A stretch of DNA of 64,000 nt from Rhizobium hidalgonense (GTDB lineage Bacteria; Pseudomonadota; Alphaproteobacteria; Rhizobiales; Rhizobiaceae): assembly GCF_002914525.1 (NCBI RefSeq), contig NZ_LODW01000070.1, positions 186,001-250,000 on the forward strand, given 5' to 3'. The notes beneath the pieces were generated by a model. It saw only the letters and a list, made by a program, of their open reading frames with translations. It was not told the DNA's origin and made no database searches. Each line of letters opens with the position of its first letter. The first letter of the stretch is position 1. The position numbers were made by a program, and so were the translations under genes. This document shows, piece after piece, positions 9,672 through 17,980 of the stretch.

Positions 9672-10460
9672 TCAATAGGGACCGGTGCGCGAGAGATGGA
9701 CGTCGTATCCGTGCAAGGCGGGATCGGCGTTCATCGCTGCAAATATCGGCGCCAGGCGTTCGGCCCATGCCGATATGCCGCTCTCGTCTTCGATCAGGTC
9801 CTGCCGTACTTCGAGCAGCGCATGCGGAATGCCTGTCATCATGCAGTGGCGGTACATGGTATCGCCCTTCAGCGCGCCGTCATAGGGCTCATTGTCACCG
9901 ACGACGAGATCGGGATCTGCGCGCAGCATGTCAAGCAGCGGGCCGACGGCGCGACGGTCGCTGTCCCAAAGCACGGCGGCGTGCCAGGGGCGGGGGACAC
10001 CTTTCCAGGCGGGTGTGAAGGAGTGCAGCGACAGCACCAGCGGCGCTTTGCCGGTGGCGTTCGCCACCCTGTCGATCGTCGTGGCCACCGCATCGTGATA
10101 GGGGCGGTGGAAGGTTTCGATGCGGTTTTCCCACTCCTGCGGCGTGATCGGATGATTGCCTGATATGACGGCGCCGTCTGATATTTTCATGATCAGCGTC
10201 GGATCGTCTTCCCCGCGGTTAGGGTCGATCAGCAGGCGTGAGAAGCCGCCGAGCACCGCCGGCACGCTGAGTCTCGCCGAAAGCTTCCGCGTCAGCCCCT
10301 CGATGCCGATGTCATAGGCAATGTGACGGGCGAAGGCGGCGTCCGGCAGGCCGAGCCGGTCATATCGCGCGGGAAGGCGGTTCATCGCGTGGTCTGCGAG
10401 GATCACCATGCCTTTGTCATGTTTGCCGGATAGGATTTCGAAGGATTGGAAGTCGTCCAT
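9672..10460 (-). CDS. N-formylglutamate amidohydrolase family protein
   Basis: 262 residues of the FGase family. Features include VILADHAMNRLP near the N terminus (residues ~19-30), FSRLLIDPNRGEDDPTLI (the conserved R-x-x-x-D-x-N-R segment), and HRPYHDAV near residue 138. The enzyme class hydrolyses N-formyl-L-glutamate to formate and glutamate, the last step of one histidine-degradation route. No other hut gene is nearby, so the physiological substrate is uncertain. The gene may be co-transcribed with the DUF1244 gene, which starts 33 bases downstream. Confidence 0.88.
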   Translation of the reverse strand: MDDFQSFEILSGKHDKGMVILADHAMNRLPARYDRLGLPDAAFARHIAYDIGIEGLTRKLSARLSVPAVLGGFSRLLIDPNRGEDDPTLIMKISDGAVISGNHPITPQEWENRIETFHRPYHDAVATTIDRVANATGKAPLVLSLHSFTPAWKGVPRPWHAAVLWDSDRRAVGPLLDMLRADPDLVVGDNEPYDGALKGDTMYRHCMMTGIPHALLEVRQDLIEDESGISAWAERLAPIFAAMNADPALHGYDVHLSRTGPY

Positions 10461-10668
10461 CAGGAATTGCCGTTTGTCATTGCGCAGTCGGGTGCAGTGA
10501 TCGCATGCGGCTGCGGCGGGTTCAAGCGCCGCAGGCGGATAGCGGTTGAGCCGGACCTCGAAGGCGGTTTGTGAAAGGAAATATAATCGATTAGCATTGC
10601 GTTGACTTTCGCTTGACGGCGGCGCAAGAAGACACGGATACGAATAACCGTGGAGCTATTTGGGAGCC

Positions 10669-11145
10669 GTGTTGATCCAAGCCGCGCCAAGTTTCCTCAC
10701 GCGGTCCGGACCGCTGGTCCGTCTCGCTCTGTTTGCTCTTGCAGCTTTTATGCCGTTTTTCATCGCAGATGCCGCGCGCGCCGATTTTCGCGTCTGCAAC
10801 GGAACGCAAAATCTCGTCGGCGTGGCGATCGGTTATCGGGCCAAGGATGGCTGGATGACGGAAGGCTGGTGGCAGGTGCCGGCAACGACCTGCGCCACGT
10901 TGATCGAGGGAGAATTGCAGTCGCGTTATTACTACCTCTACGCAGAGGACGCTGCCCGGGGAGGACGATGGACGGGTGACGTGCAGATGTGCGTGGCGGA
11001 AAATGAATTCAAGATCTCGGGTGTGCAGGATTGTTATGCCCGCGGTTACCAGAAGATGGGCTTCAAGGAATATGACACGGGCCGCCAGGGCAGCTGGATG
11101 GTCCAACTCTCCGACACCCCAGGGACGCAAGAAAGCCAGAATTGA
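10669..11145 (+). CDS. DUF1036 exported protein
   Basis: About 158 residues. A signal peptide is visible (hydrophobic LVRLALFALAAFMPFFIADA, cleavage near ARA-D). The mature part has the DUF1036 pattern: FRVCNGTQNLVGVAIGY, EGWWQVPATTCATLI and YYLYAED. The family is widespread in alphaproteobacteria and of unknown function. Four cysteines in the mature region may form disulfides. The start is uncertain: GTG at 10669 is used here, and TTG at 10660 is the alternative. The stop overlaps the pyruvate kinase ATG (TGATG), so the two genes are likely co-translated. Confidence 0.8.
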   Translation: MLIQAAPSFLTRSGPLVRLALFALAAFMPFFIADAARADFRVCNGTQNLVGVAIGYRAKDGWMTEGWWQVPATTCATLIEGELQSRYYYLYAEDAARGGRWTGDVQMCVAENEFKISGVQDCYARGYQKMGFKEYDTGRQGSWMVQLSDTPGTQESQN

Positions 11146-12584
11146 TGAAGCGTAATCGCAAAATTAAAATCCTCGCCACCCTCGGGCCAGCCTCCGCCGA
11201 GGAATCGATGATCGAGAAGCTGCACCAGGCCGGTGCCGATGTCTTCCGCATCAATATGAGCCATGCGAGCCACGACCTGATGCGTACGCTCATCCAGCGC
11301 ATTCGCTCGGTCGAGACGCGCTCCGGCCGGCCGATCGGCATTCTCGCCGACCTGCAGGGACCGAAACTCCGAGTCGGCAAATTCGTCGACAGCAAGGTCG
11401 ACCTGAAACCCGGCCAGACCTTCACGCTCGACAACAACGAAGCGCTCGGCGACCAGAACCGTGTCTATTTGCCGCACCCCGAGATTCTGGAATCGGTGCA
11501 GCCCGGCCACCGCCTGCTGATCGACGACGGCAAGCTGGCGCTGCGCGCCGAAAAATGCGACGGCAAGAGCATCGTCACCACGGTTATTTCGGGCACGCGC
11601 ATCTCCGACCGCAAGGGCGTCAGCCTTCCCGACACGCTGCTCGGCGTCGGCGCGCTGACTGATAAGGACCGCGCCGATCTCGACGCGGTGCTTGCAACCG
11701 ACGATGTCGACTGGGTGGCGCTGTCCTTCGTCCAGCGTCCCGACGACCTTGCCGAAGTGCGCAAGATCGCCCGTGGTCGTGTCGGCCTGATGTCGAAGAT
11801 CGAAAAGCCGCAGGCTCTCGAGCGTATCGAGGAAATCATCGAGCTTTCCGACGCCTTGATGGTTGCCCGCGGCGATCTCGGCGTCGAAATGCCGCTCGAA
11901 GCGGTTCCCGGTATCCAGAAGCAGTTGATCCGCGCCTGCCGCCGTTCGGGCAAACCGGTGGTCGTCGCCACGCAGATGCTGGAATCGATGATCTCAGCAC
12001 CCGTGCCGACACGCGCTGAAGTTTCAGACGTCGCAACCGCCGTCTTCGAAGGTGCTGATGCCGTCATGCTCTCGGCCGAATCGGCCTCGGGCGACTATCC
12101 GGTCGAAGCCGTCTCGACCATGGCATCGATTGCCAGCGCCATTGAGCGCGAGCCGCATTATCCCGGCATCATCTATGCCCAGCGCGCCCAGCCGGAAGCG
12201 ACCGGTGCCGACGCGATATCGCTGGCCGCCCGACAGATCGCCGAAACGCTGAAGCTGTCGGCGATCGTCTGCTACACCTCGTCGGGCACGACAGGCCTTC
12301 GCGCCTCGCGCGAGCGTCCGCAGGTGCCGATCCTGGCGCTGTCGCCGATCATCAAGACGGCACGCCGTCTGGCGATCGTCTGGGGCCTGCATTGCGTCGT
12401 TACCCATGACGCGACCGATCTCGACGACATGGTCAACCGCGCCTGCCGCATCGTCGCAGACGAAGGTTTTGGCAAGCCGGGCGACCGCATCATCATCTCG
12501 GCCGGCGTGCCGCTCGGTACGCCCGGCGCCACCAATATGATCCGCATCGCCTATATCGGCTCCGACGGCCAGAGCGGTATCTGA
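11145..12584 (+). CDS. pyk: Pyruvate kinase
   Basis: 479 residues, the normal length. Family motifs present are LATLGPASAE at the N terminus, NMSHASH (substrate-binding region), LADLQGPKLRVG, and the signature IEKPQALERIEEIIELSDAL with MVARGDLGVE. The C-terminal allosteric domain follows. It converts phosphoenolpyruvate and ADP to pyruvate and ATP. The ATG at 11145 overlaps the stop codon of the DUF1036 gene. The rest of lower glycolysis in this window (gap, pgk, aldolase) lies 30 kb away on the other strand. Confidence 0.95.
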   Translation: MKRNRKIKILATLGPASAEESMIEKLHQAGADVFRINMSHASHDLMRTLIQRIRSVETRSGRPIGILADLQGPKLRVGKFVDSKVDLKPGQTFTLDNNEALGDQNRVYLPHPEILESVQPGHRLLIDDGKLALRAEKCDGKSIVTTVISGTRISDRKGVSLPDTLLGVGALTDKDRADLDAVLATDDVDWVALSFVQRPDDLAEVRKIARGRVGLMSKIEKPQALERIEEIIELSDALMVARGDLGVEMPLEAVPGIQKQLIRACRRSGKPVVVATQMLESMISAPVPTRAEVSDVATAVFEGADAVMLSAESASGDYPVEAVSTMASIASAIEREPHYPGIIYAQRAQPEATGADAISLAARQIAETLKLSAIVCYTSSGTTGLRASRERPQVPILALSPIIKTARRLAIVWGLHCVVTHDATDLDDMVNRACRIVADEGFGKPGDRIIISAGVPLGTPGATNMIRIAYIGSDGQSGI

Positions 12585-12599
12585 TCCGATTGCATCCCT

Positions 12600-12638
12600 T
12601 CGAAAGCCCGCCACCTCAATAGAGGCAGCGGGTTTATT
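12600..12638 (+). terminator. Probable terminator after pyk
   Basis: An imperfect hairpin (AAGCCCGCC-ACCTC / GAGG-CAGCGGGTTT) starts about 16 bases after the pyk stop and runs into TTTATT. The T-tract is short. Confidence 0.55.
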
Positions 12639-12717
12639 CGCCGATCGCCGGGCATTGCCAAAGGCTGCGGTGCATGCAAGTTTCCTCTCCTACAGCGCTT
12701 AGTTCGGAGGGATCGTC

Positions 12718-13353
12718 ATGGACATCGTTACGCTACTGGCTTTTGCAGCCGTTTCCTTTGTCGGTATCGCAACGCCGGGGCCGACGGTGCTGCTGGCGCT
12801 GACCAACGGTTCGCGGCATGGACTGCGCCGAGCAATTGCCGGCATGATCGGTGCGGTACTCTCCGATTTCGTGCTGATCGGCGCCGTGGCGGTGGGGCTC
12901 GGCGCGCTGCTGGCGGCTTCGGAATTCTGGTTCTCGATGCTGAAATGGGCAGGTGCTGCCTATCTCGCCTTTCTCGGCATCATGCTGCTGCGTTCGAAAG
13001 GTGGGATCGATGCGGCGCTGAAAACAGGTGCGCCGGCCGGCGTGACGTCGACCTTCTCGATCGGTCTGAAGAGCTTCATGGTCGCGGCGACCAATCCGAA
13101 GGGCTACCTGTTCTTCTCGGCCTTCCTGCCGCAGTTCATCGATCCGACGCTGCCGCAGGCGCCGCAATATGTGCTGCTCGCGCTCACCTTTGCCACGCTC
13201 GATTTCCTCATCATGTTCGGCTACGCCTTCTTCGGCTCGCAGGCGGTGCGTTTCCTGAAAACCTCGGGCGCCTTATGGCTGGAGCGCGCCTGCGGCGGTG
13301 CGCTGCTGGCGCTTGCCGGCTCGCTCGCCTTCTACCGCCGGACAACCGTTTGA
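12718..13353 (+). CDS. LysE/RhtB-family amino-acid exporter
   Basis: 211 residues with about six membrane segments. The family N terminus is present: TPGPTVLLALTNGSRHGLRRA, with the conserved G-x-x-x-G that follows. Members export lysine, threonine or homoserine-lactone-type compounds across the inner membrane; the substrate cannot be assigned here. A TTCGGAGGG ribosome site lies 7 bases before the ATG. The stop is 2 bases from the convergent DUF4865 gene. Confidence 0.88.
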   Translation: MDIVTLLAFAAVSFVGIATPGPTVLLALTNGSRHGLRRAIAGMIGAVLSDFVLIGAVAVGLGALLAASEFWFSMLKWAGAAYLAFLGIMLLRSKGGIDAALKTGAPAGVTSTFSIGLKSFMVAATNPKGYLFFSAFLPQFIDPTLPQAPQYVLLALTFATLDFLIMFGYAFFGSQAVRFLKTSGALWLERACGGALLALAGSLAFYRRTTV

Positions 13354-13355
13354 GT

Positions 13356-13913
13356 TCAGGCTCGAGGCAGGGATAGGTGGCCGACGCGATAGGCCTGCAT
13401 ATGCTCACCCCTCACGGGGATCTCTCGCCATAGCCTGAAGCGAACCCGCGTCCATGTCGTCGGCTCGAAACCGGAAACGGAGGCGAGTGCATCGCCCGTC
13501 GCAATCTCCGCGTCCGTCTGCGCGCCGTCGGCGCGACGGATATCGTCAAGCGGCGCGTAAGGCTTCATTTGCAGGATATCGCGTGTGGCAAATCGAGCCG
13601 CGGCGATATCGTCCGAGACTTCTGCCTGCCAGACGATCCAGGTTCTCACCTGCGGCCAGCCGAAGGCGCCGGTCAAGGCCTCAAATCCGGGACTGCAGAG
13701 GAAGTCGCTTATCCCTTCCGGCTTTTGCCAGAGGTAGAAGGGTGCATAGAGATTGTCGCGGCTGCCGAACTCTCCCTTCCCCACGCTGAGATAGGCTTTG
13801 AAACCAAGATTGGGAAAGCCGTCGAGCAGCGGACCCTTGTCGCGGATGCGCCGGTCGATAATCGACATGTCGTAATCACCGGGCAGGGTGAAGCTGTATT
13901 GCATGGCGATCAT
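13356..13913 (-). CDS. DUF4865 family protein
   Basis: 185 residues. The start at 13913 overlaps the cupin stop as ATGA. The sequence MIAMQYSFTLPGDYDM..IDRRI..KG with FPNLGFKAYL and NLYAPFYLW matches the DUF4865 family, small proteins of the ferredoxin-like alpha/beta barrel type that often sit beside tautomerases and LysR regulators. Function is unknown. It is the last gene of a three-gene overlapping operon with the cupin and tautomerase genes and may act on the same compound. Confidence 0.8.
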   Translation of the reverse strand: MIAMQYSFTLPGDYDMSIIDRRIRDKGPLLDGFPNLGFKAYLSVGKGEFGSRDNLYAPFYLWQKPEGISDFLCSPGFEALTGAFGWPQVRTWIVWQAEVSDDIAAARFATRDILQMKPYAPLDDIRRADGAQTDAEIATGDALASVSGFEPTTWTRVRFRLWREIPVRGEHMQAYRVGHLSLPRA

Positions 13914-14314
13914 GATCGTCGCTCCACCTGATGCAACCATTCGACGACGCTGCCGTTTTCCGACGCCTGGATGCTGAGATAGCTGAAAGGGCTGTCATCG
14001 GATGCGCCATGCCAGTGGCGCTCGCCGGGCGCGAACCAGACCGCGTCGCCGGCACGCAATGACTCGATCGGACCGCCTTCGTTCTGCGTCAACCCATGGC
14101 CCGATAGCACATAGAGCAACTGGCCTCTGGGGTGCGTGTGCCAGCGGGTGATGGTGCCGGGATCAAGCGTGGCGCGCATGGCAGTATTTTCGCCGTCGGC
14201 GCTGCCTTCGAGCAGCATCTCCACCCAGAAAGGTGCTGTTGCGGCACCCTCGGGCGAGTGGACCGCCTTTCCGGGACGCCTGACGGTCATCGTCTTCGGG
14301 TTCGAAGCGGTCAT
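13910..14314 (-). CDS. Cupin-domain protein
   Basis: 134 residues; the start at 14314 overlaps the tautomerase stop as ATGA. The single cupin barrel shows both motifs. Motif 1 is TRWHTHPRGQLLYVLSG (two His, one Gln in place of the usual Glu region). Motif 2 is GDAVWFAPGERHWHGA (His). The metal ligands are therefore probably intact, consistent with a small metal-dependent enzyme or sensor such as a carboxymuconolactone- or quercetinase-like protein. The true activity is not predictable. Translationally coupled to both neighbours. Confidence 0.85.
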   Translation of the reverse strand: MTASNPKTMTVRRPGKAVHSPEGAATAPFWVEMLLEGSADGENTAMRATLDPGTITRWHTHPRGQLLYVLSGHGLTQNEGGPIESLRAGDAVWFAPGERHWHGASDDSPFSYLSIQASENGSVVEWLHQVERRS

Positions 14315-14730
14315 TGCTGGCCTCCGGCCGCCCGCAGCCGCCAATCAGGATTCGTCATCTGGGCGATGCCGTCGCCGAAGGACCAGTCTTCCGGGGCGCT
14401 TGTGCTGATGACGACCATGACATCCTCGGGCCGGAGGCCCGGCGACTGCACCAGGAGATCGGCCAGGCGGCGATAGAGCGTGGCCTTCATCTCGGCCGTG
14501 CGGGGCCGACCGATGGTGATCGAGATATAGACGAAATCGCCGGAGCGCGGCCCGGCGAGATAGCTGCTGTCGAAGATCAGCTCGTTCTCATCGTGCTGAT
14601 GGATGGCTTGAAAGCGGTCGTTTTCCGGCACGTCGAAGGTTTCGACTAGGGCGCGCTGGATGGTGTCGGCGAGTGCCGCAAGATACTCCGGCGACTTGCC
14701 TTTGCGAAGGGAAATACGAACAAAGGGCAT
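14311..14730 (-). CDS. 4-oxalocrotonate tautomerase-family protein
   Basis: 139 residues from the ATG at 14730, chosen because GGAG sits 6 bases upstream and because the next residue is proline. The tautomerase superfamily uses an N-terminal Pro1 as general base, exposed after Met removal (MPFVRISLRKGKSPEY). This length is the larger form of the family. The substrate is unknown. It is first in the tautomerase-cupin-DUF4865 operon, divergent from a LysR gene, which suggests inducible handling of an aromatic or other enolisable metabolite. Confidence 0.87.
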   Translation of the reverse strand: MPFVRISLRKGKSPEYLAALADTIQRALVETFDVPENDRFQAIHQHDENELIFDSSYLAGPRSGDFVYISITIGRPRTAEMKATLYRRLADLLVQSPGLRPEDVMVVISTSAPEDWSFGDGIAQMTNPDWRLRAAGGQQ

Positions 14731-14815
14731 CGGGATCTCCATGGTTCAGGCCGTTTGCCGGCCTTGACAGCAGAACTATCGCACGGCACGATCATACTAA
14801 AAATGAGAATTTTAT

Positions 14816-14828
14816 GGATCAATGATCC
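14816..14828. promoter_or_regulatory. Palindromic candidate operator between LysR gene and tautomerase operon
   Basis: GGATCA-A-TGATCC is a perfect 13-base palindrome in the 117-base divergent region, 20 bases before the LysR start codon. LysR regulators usually bind such dyads in the shared promoter region and repress their own gene, so this is a plausible site. The assignment is positional only. Confidence 0.45.
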
Positions 14829-14847
14829 TGAAAAATAGGATTGTGTG

Positions 14848-15735
14848 ATGCGACGGACGATCTTCGATCTCGATGTGCTTTGCACATTTTCAACCGGCAT
14901 GGAGCTCGGCAATTTCGCCAAGGCGGCCGAAAAGCTCGGGCGCTCGACCTCGGCGGTGAGCGCGCAGTTGAAGAAGCTGGAGCAGCAGGCGGGTACAGCA
15001 ATCTTCCGCAAGGCCGGGCGCGGGCTGGCGCTCACCGATGCCGGCGAGACGATGCTTGCCTATGCCAGGCGGCTGCTGGAACTCAACGACGAGGCGGCTG
15101 CGGCCGTGCACAGCATCGAGCTGGAAGGCTGGGTGCGGCTGGGGCTGCAGGAGGATTTTGGCGAGACCCTGCTGCCGGAGGTGCTCGGCCGCTTTGCGCG
15201 GGCGCATCCGAAGGTTCGCATCGAAGCGCGGGTGGTGCGCAATGCCGAACTGATCGATCGTGTCACCTCGGGCAAGCTCGATCTGGCGCTCGCCTGGAGC
15301 GATGGTCAGCTGACGGCGCATTGCGAGCGGATTGGCGAGGTGCAGATGTGCTGGATCGGACCTGCCGAGGGATCGCCTGGCTGGCATGCGGCAAGTGGCG
15401 AGCCGATGCCGCTCGCCTCGCTGGAGGCGCCGTGCCTGCTGCGCAATGCGGCGACCCGGGCGCTTGACGAAGCCGGCATTTCCTGGCGGCTCGCCTTCGT
15501 CAGCCCCAGCCTCGGCGGTCTCTGGGCAGCGACGGCGGCAGGCCTCGGCCTGACCATCCGCACGCCGGTCGGCCTGCCGGCGAAGGTCAGGCCGCTGGTG
15601 CCCGAGGCGGTCGGCTTGCCTGATTTGCCAAAGCTCGGTCTGGTCCTGCATCGGGCCGAAGCCGAACCGCAGCCGGCTGCGGCGCGGCTTGCCGAACTGG
15701 TGCTGCAATCTGTGCATGGAGCCCTGCGCGGATAA
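14848..15735 (+). CDS. LysR-family transcriptional regulator
   Basis: 295 residues from the ATG at 14848 (AGGA 7 bases upstream); a GTG one codon earlier is also open. The N-terminal winged helix-turn-helix (residues ~5-65) reads FAKAAEKLGRSTSAVSAQLKKLEQQAG, the typical LysR recognition helix. An effector-binding domain follows (~90-290). It is divergent from the tautomerase-cupin-DUF4865 operon, its most likely target. The effector is unknown. Confidence 0.92.
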   Translation: MRRTIFDLDVLCTFSTGMELGNFAKAAEKLGRSTSAVSAQLKKLEQQAGTAIFRKAGRGLALTDAGETMLAYARRLLELNDEAAAAVHSIELEGWVRLGLQEDFGETLLPEVLGRFARAHPKVRIEARVVRNAELIDRVTSGKLDLALAWSDGQLTAHCERIGEVQMCWIGPAEGSPGWHAASGEPMPLASLEAPCLLRNAATRALDEAGISWRLAFVSPSLGGLWAATAAGLGLTIRTPVGLPAKVRPLVPEAVGLPDLPKLGLVLHRAEAEPQPAAARLAELVLQSVHGALRG

Positions 15736-15974
15736 GTTGATATCTCCGCATTGACCACGCGGGGTGCATGGCTTTAGTCTCGAACCATTATGAAGATGCT
15801 CACTCTCAATATCGCTTCGGTCTTCTTCTTGAGCCGGTAATGGCATTGCCTGGGGCAGGCATTGGAAGATGCGGCTGCATCCCAGCCTTCGCGGCTGGCG
15901 CGTTGCCGTGGACGGTAACCACCTGCATCTGGCCAATAGAAGAGCCAGCAGGATTGGCGATAGAGAGATATTTC

Positions 15975-16781
15975 ATGACATCAAATGTTTACCCGCCGGC
16001 GCTGAGCGCCGGGCAAATCGAGCAATTCATCGAGGACGGCTTTACTCGGATCGACGAGGCTTTTCCCTGCGAATTGGCCGAGGAGGCTCGTGCCATCATG
16101 TGGCGCGATATTCCCTTCGATGCGGATGATCCAAGGACATGGACGCAGCCAGTCATACGGCTTGCCGGTTATGGCGGGGGCCCGTTCGAGAAAGCCGTCA
16201 ACACACCGGTATTGCATTCGGCGTTCGACCAGCTTGTCGGCAGAGGGCGCTGGGAACCACGCACCGGGCTTGGCAGTTTCCCGGTCCGCTTTCCTCATCT
16301 CGATGACCCAGGCGACGCCGGCTGGCATGTCGATCTGAGTTTTCCCGGCGAGGATTCCGATCCGAACGAGCAACGGGATTTTTCTGCCTGGCGGGTGAAC
16401 ATCACTTCACGCGGGCGGGCGCTGCTGATGCTCTTCCTGTTCTCGGATGTTGGGGAGGACGATGCGCCGACCCGCATCCGTGTCGGTTCGCACAAGGATA
16501 TCGCCCGCCTTCTGGCGCCGGCAGGCGAGCCTGGAATGGCGCATCTGTGGCTGGAGCACGTTGGCGAAGACCGGCCGCTTGCTTCGGCGACGGGGGCGGC
16601 AGGCACGGTCTATCTGTGCCATCCCTTCCTTATCCATGCCGCGCAGATGCATCGCGGCAAAGAGCCGCGCTTCATGGCGCAGCCCGGGCTTGCGCCTTCC
16701 GAACCTCTCCGGCTCAAACGGGAAGACGGCGCCTATTCGCCGGTCGAGATCGCGATCCGCCGGGCGCTTCAGGAGCGATAG
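15975..16781 (+). CDS. Phytanoyl-CoA dioxygenase-like Fe(II)/2-oxoglutarate oxygenase
   Basis: 268 residues from the ATG at 15975, which follows AGAGAGAT. An in-frame extension to 15768 exists but has no family similarity. The iron-binding triad is visible: His and Asp in AGWHVDLSFPG (near residue 118) and the distal His in CHPFLIHAAQMHRG (near 223). The family hydroxylates varied lipids and small molecules using O2 and 2-oxoglutarate; the substrate cannot be named. The gene stands alone, after a 240-base gap with no recognisable gene. Confidence 0.8.
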   Translation: MTSNVYPPALSAGQIEQFIEDGFTRIDEAFPCELAEEARAIMWRDIPFDADDPRTWTQPVIRLAGYGGGPFEKAVNTPVLHSAFDQLVGRGRWEPRTGLGSFPVRFPHLDDPGDAGWHVDLSFPGEDSDPNEQRDFSAWRVNITSRGRALLMLFLFSDVGEDDAPTRIRVGSHKDIARLLAPAGEPGMAHLWLEHVGEDRPLASATGAAGTVYLCHPFLIHAAQMHRGKEPRFMAQPGLAPSEPLRLKREDGAYSPVEIAIRRALQER

Positions 16782-16790
16782 CAGGAACAG

Positions 16791-16821
16791 GATGCATCCG
16801 GCCGTCACAGGCCGGGTGCAT
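16791..16821 (+). terminator. Hairpin after the dioxygenase gene
   Basis: GATGCATCCGGCC (16791-16803) can pair with GGCCGGGTGCATT (16810-16822) with one G-T pair and a 6-base loop. It lies 10 bases after the stop codon. No T-run follows, so termination may need other factors. Confidence 0.45.
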
Positions 16822-16882
16822 TCACCACCGCGTTTGCGGCGGGATGATGCTGCGGCGATAGCGCCGAGGAGTCCTCTTTCGC

Positions 16883-17857
16883 TCAGCCGTAGCGTTCGAG
16901 CGCCATGGCGAAGATATCGGCATCGACGTTGCCGCCCGAAGTGACGGCAACGACCGTTTCGCTTTCCAGCATCTCGCCGTGGAAGAGGGCGGCGGCCAGC
17001 GCCACCGCGCCGCCGGGCTCGACGACGATCTTCAGCCTGACGAAAGCGAGCGCCATGGCGCGCAGCGCCTCCTCATCGGTAACGACGATGCCGGGGCCAG
17101 CGAGGCGCTTCAGGATCGGGAAGGTGATGTTTCCGGGCTGCGGGGTGACGATCGCATCGCAGATCGAGCCCGATACCGAGACGTTGCGCTCGATCCTGCC
17201 GGAGGCGAGCGAGCGGGTGGTGTCGTCGAAATCCTTGGGCTCGCAGGGGCGGACGCGAAAGCCGGGAGCGCTGGCTTCAAGGGCGAGCGCAATGCCGGAG
17301 GTCAATCCGCCACCGCCACAGGGAACGAGGACTTCGGCTGAGGTCACGCCTTCTTCTTCCGCCTGCTCGGAGATTTCGAGGCCGGTCGTGCCCTGACCGG
17401 CGATGACAAGCGGTTCATCGAAAGGTTTGATCAGCGTCAGGCCGCGCTCGGCCGAAAGTCGCGCACCGATCGCGTCGCGGTCTTCGTTGACACGGTCGTA
17501 GAGCACCACTTCGGCACCGAAGGCGCGGGTGTTGGCGATCTTCAGCTTCGGCGCATCGCTCGGCATGATGATGACGGAGGGGATATTGTGCAGCTTGGCG
17601 GCCAGCGCGACGCCCTGGGCGTGGTTGCCGGAGGAGAAGGCGATAACGCCTTTTGAGCGCACCGCCGGATCAAGGCCGGAAACGGCCGACCAGCCGCCGC
17701 GAAACTTGAACGAGCCGGAATGCTGCAGGCATTCGGCCTTCACCAACAGCCGCCGACCGGCGATCTCGTTGAGGAAGGGGGAGGAGAGAAGCGGTGTGCG
17801 CCTCGCGTAACCGCGCAGACGGGCACGGGCGGCGACAATCATTTCAATGCTGGCCAT
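16883..17857 (-). CDS. Threonine/serine dehydratase-like PLP enzyme
   Basis: About 324 residues of the fold-type II PLP family (serine/threonine dehydratase or racemase). The PLP lysine motif is HSGSFKFRGG (near residue 55). The phosphate-binding glycine loop CGGGGLTSG and the VAVTSGGNVD ending are present. There is no ACT domain, so it resembles catabolic dehydratases or serine/threo-3-hydroxyaspartate enzymes more than biosynthetic IlvA. The start at 17857 (MASIEM) follows AGGACGA; 17890 is the alternative. Confidence 0.85.
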   Translation of the reverse strand: MASIEMIVAARARLRGYARRTPLLSSPFLNEIAGRRLLVKAECLQHSGSFKFRGGWSAVSGLDPAVRSKGVIAFSSGNHAQGVALAAKLHNIPSVIIMPSDAPKLKIANTRAFGAEVVLYDRVNEDRDAIGARLSAERGLTLIKPFDEPLVIAGQGTTGLEISEQAEEEGVTSAEVLVPCGGGGLTSGIALALEASAPGFRVRPCEPKDFDDTTRSLASGRIERNVSVSGSICDAIVTPQPGNITFPILKRLAGPGIVVTDEEALRAMALAFVRLKIVVEPGGAVALAAALFHGEMLESETVVAVTSGGNVDADIFAMALERYG

Positions 17858-17980
17858 TCGGGAATCGTCCTGCTTGCGGGGTTCGCTCATGCATAGGGGG
17901 CGGCAAGCCAATTGTGAACGGCGACTTTGTCACCGTGACATGAATAGAGATTGCGATTGCCGCCTGGACTCAGCCAACCG

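Noticed and set aside
15768..15974. N-terminal extension of the dioxygenase from 15768
   Set aside because: The extra 69 codons have no similarity to the oxygenase family, include an unlikely composition, and the internal ATG at 15975 has a better ribosome site.
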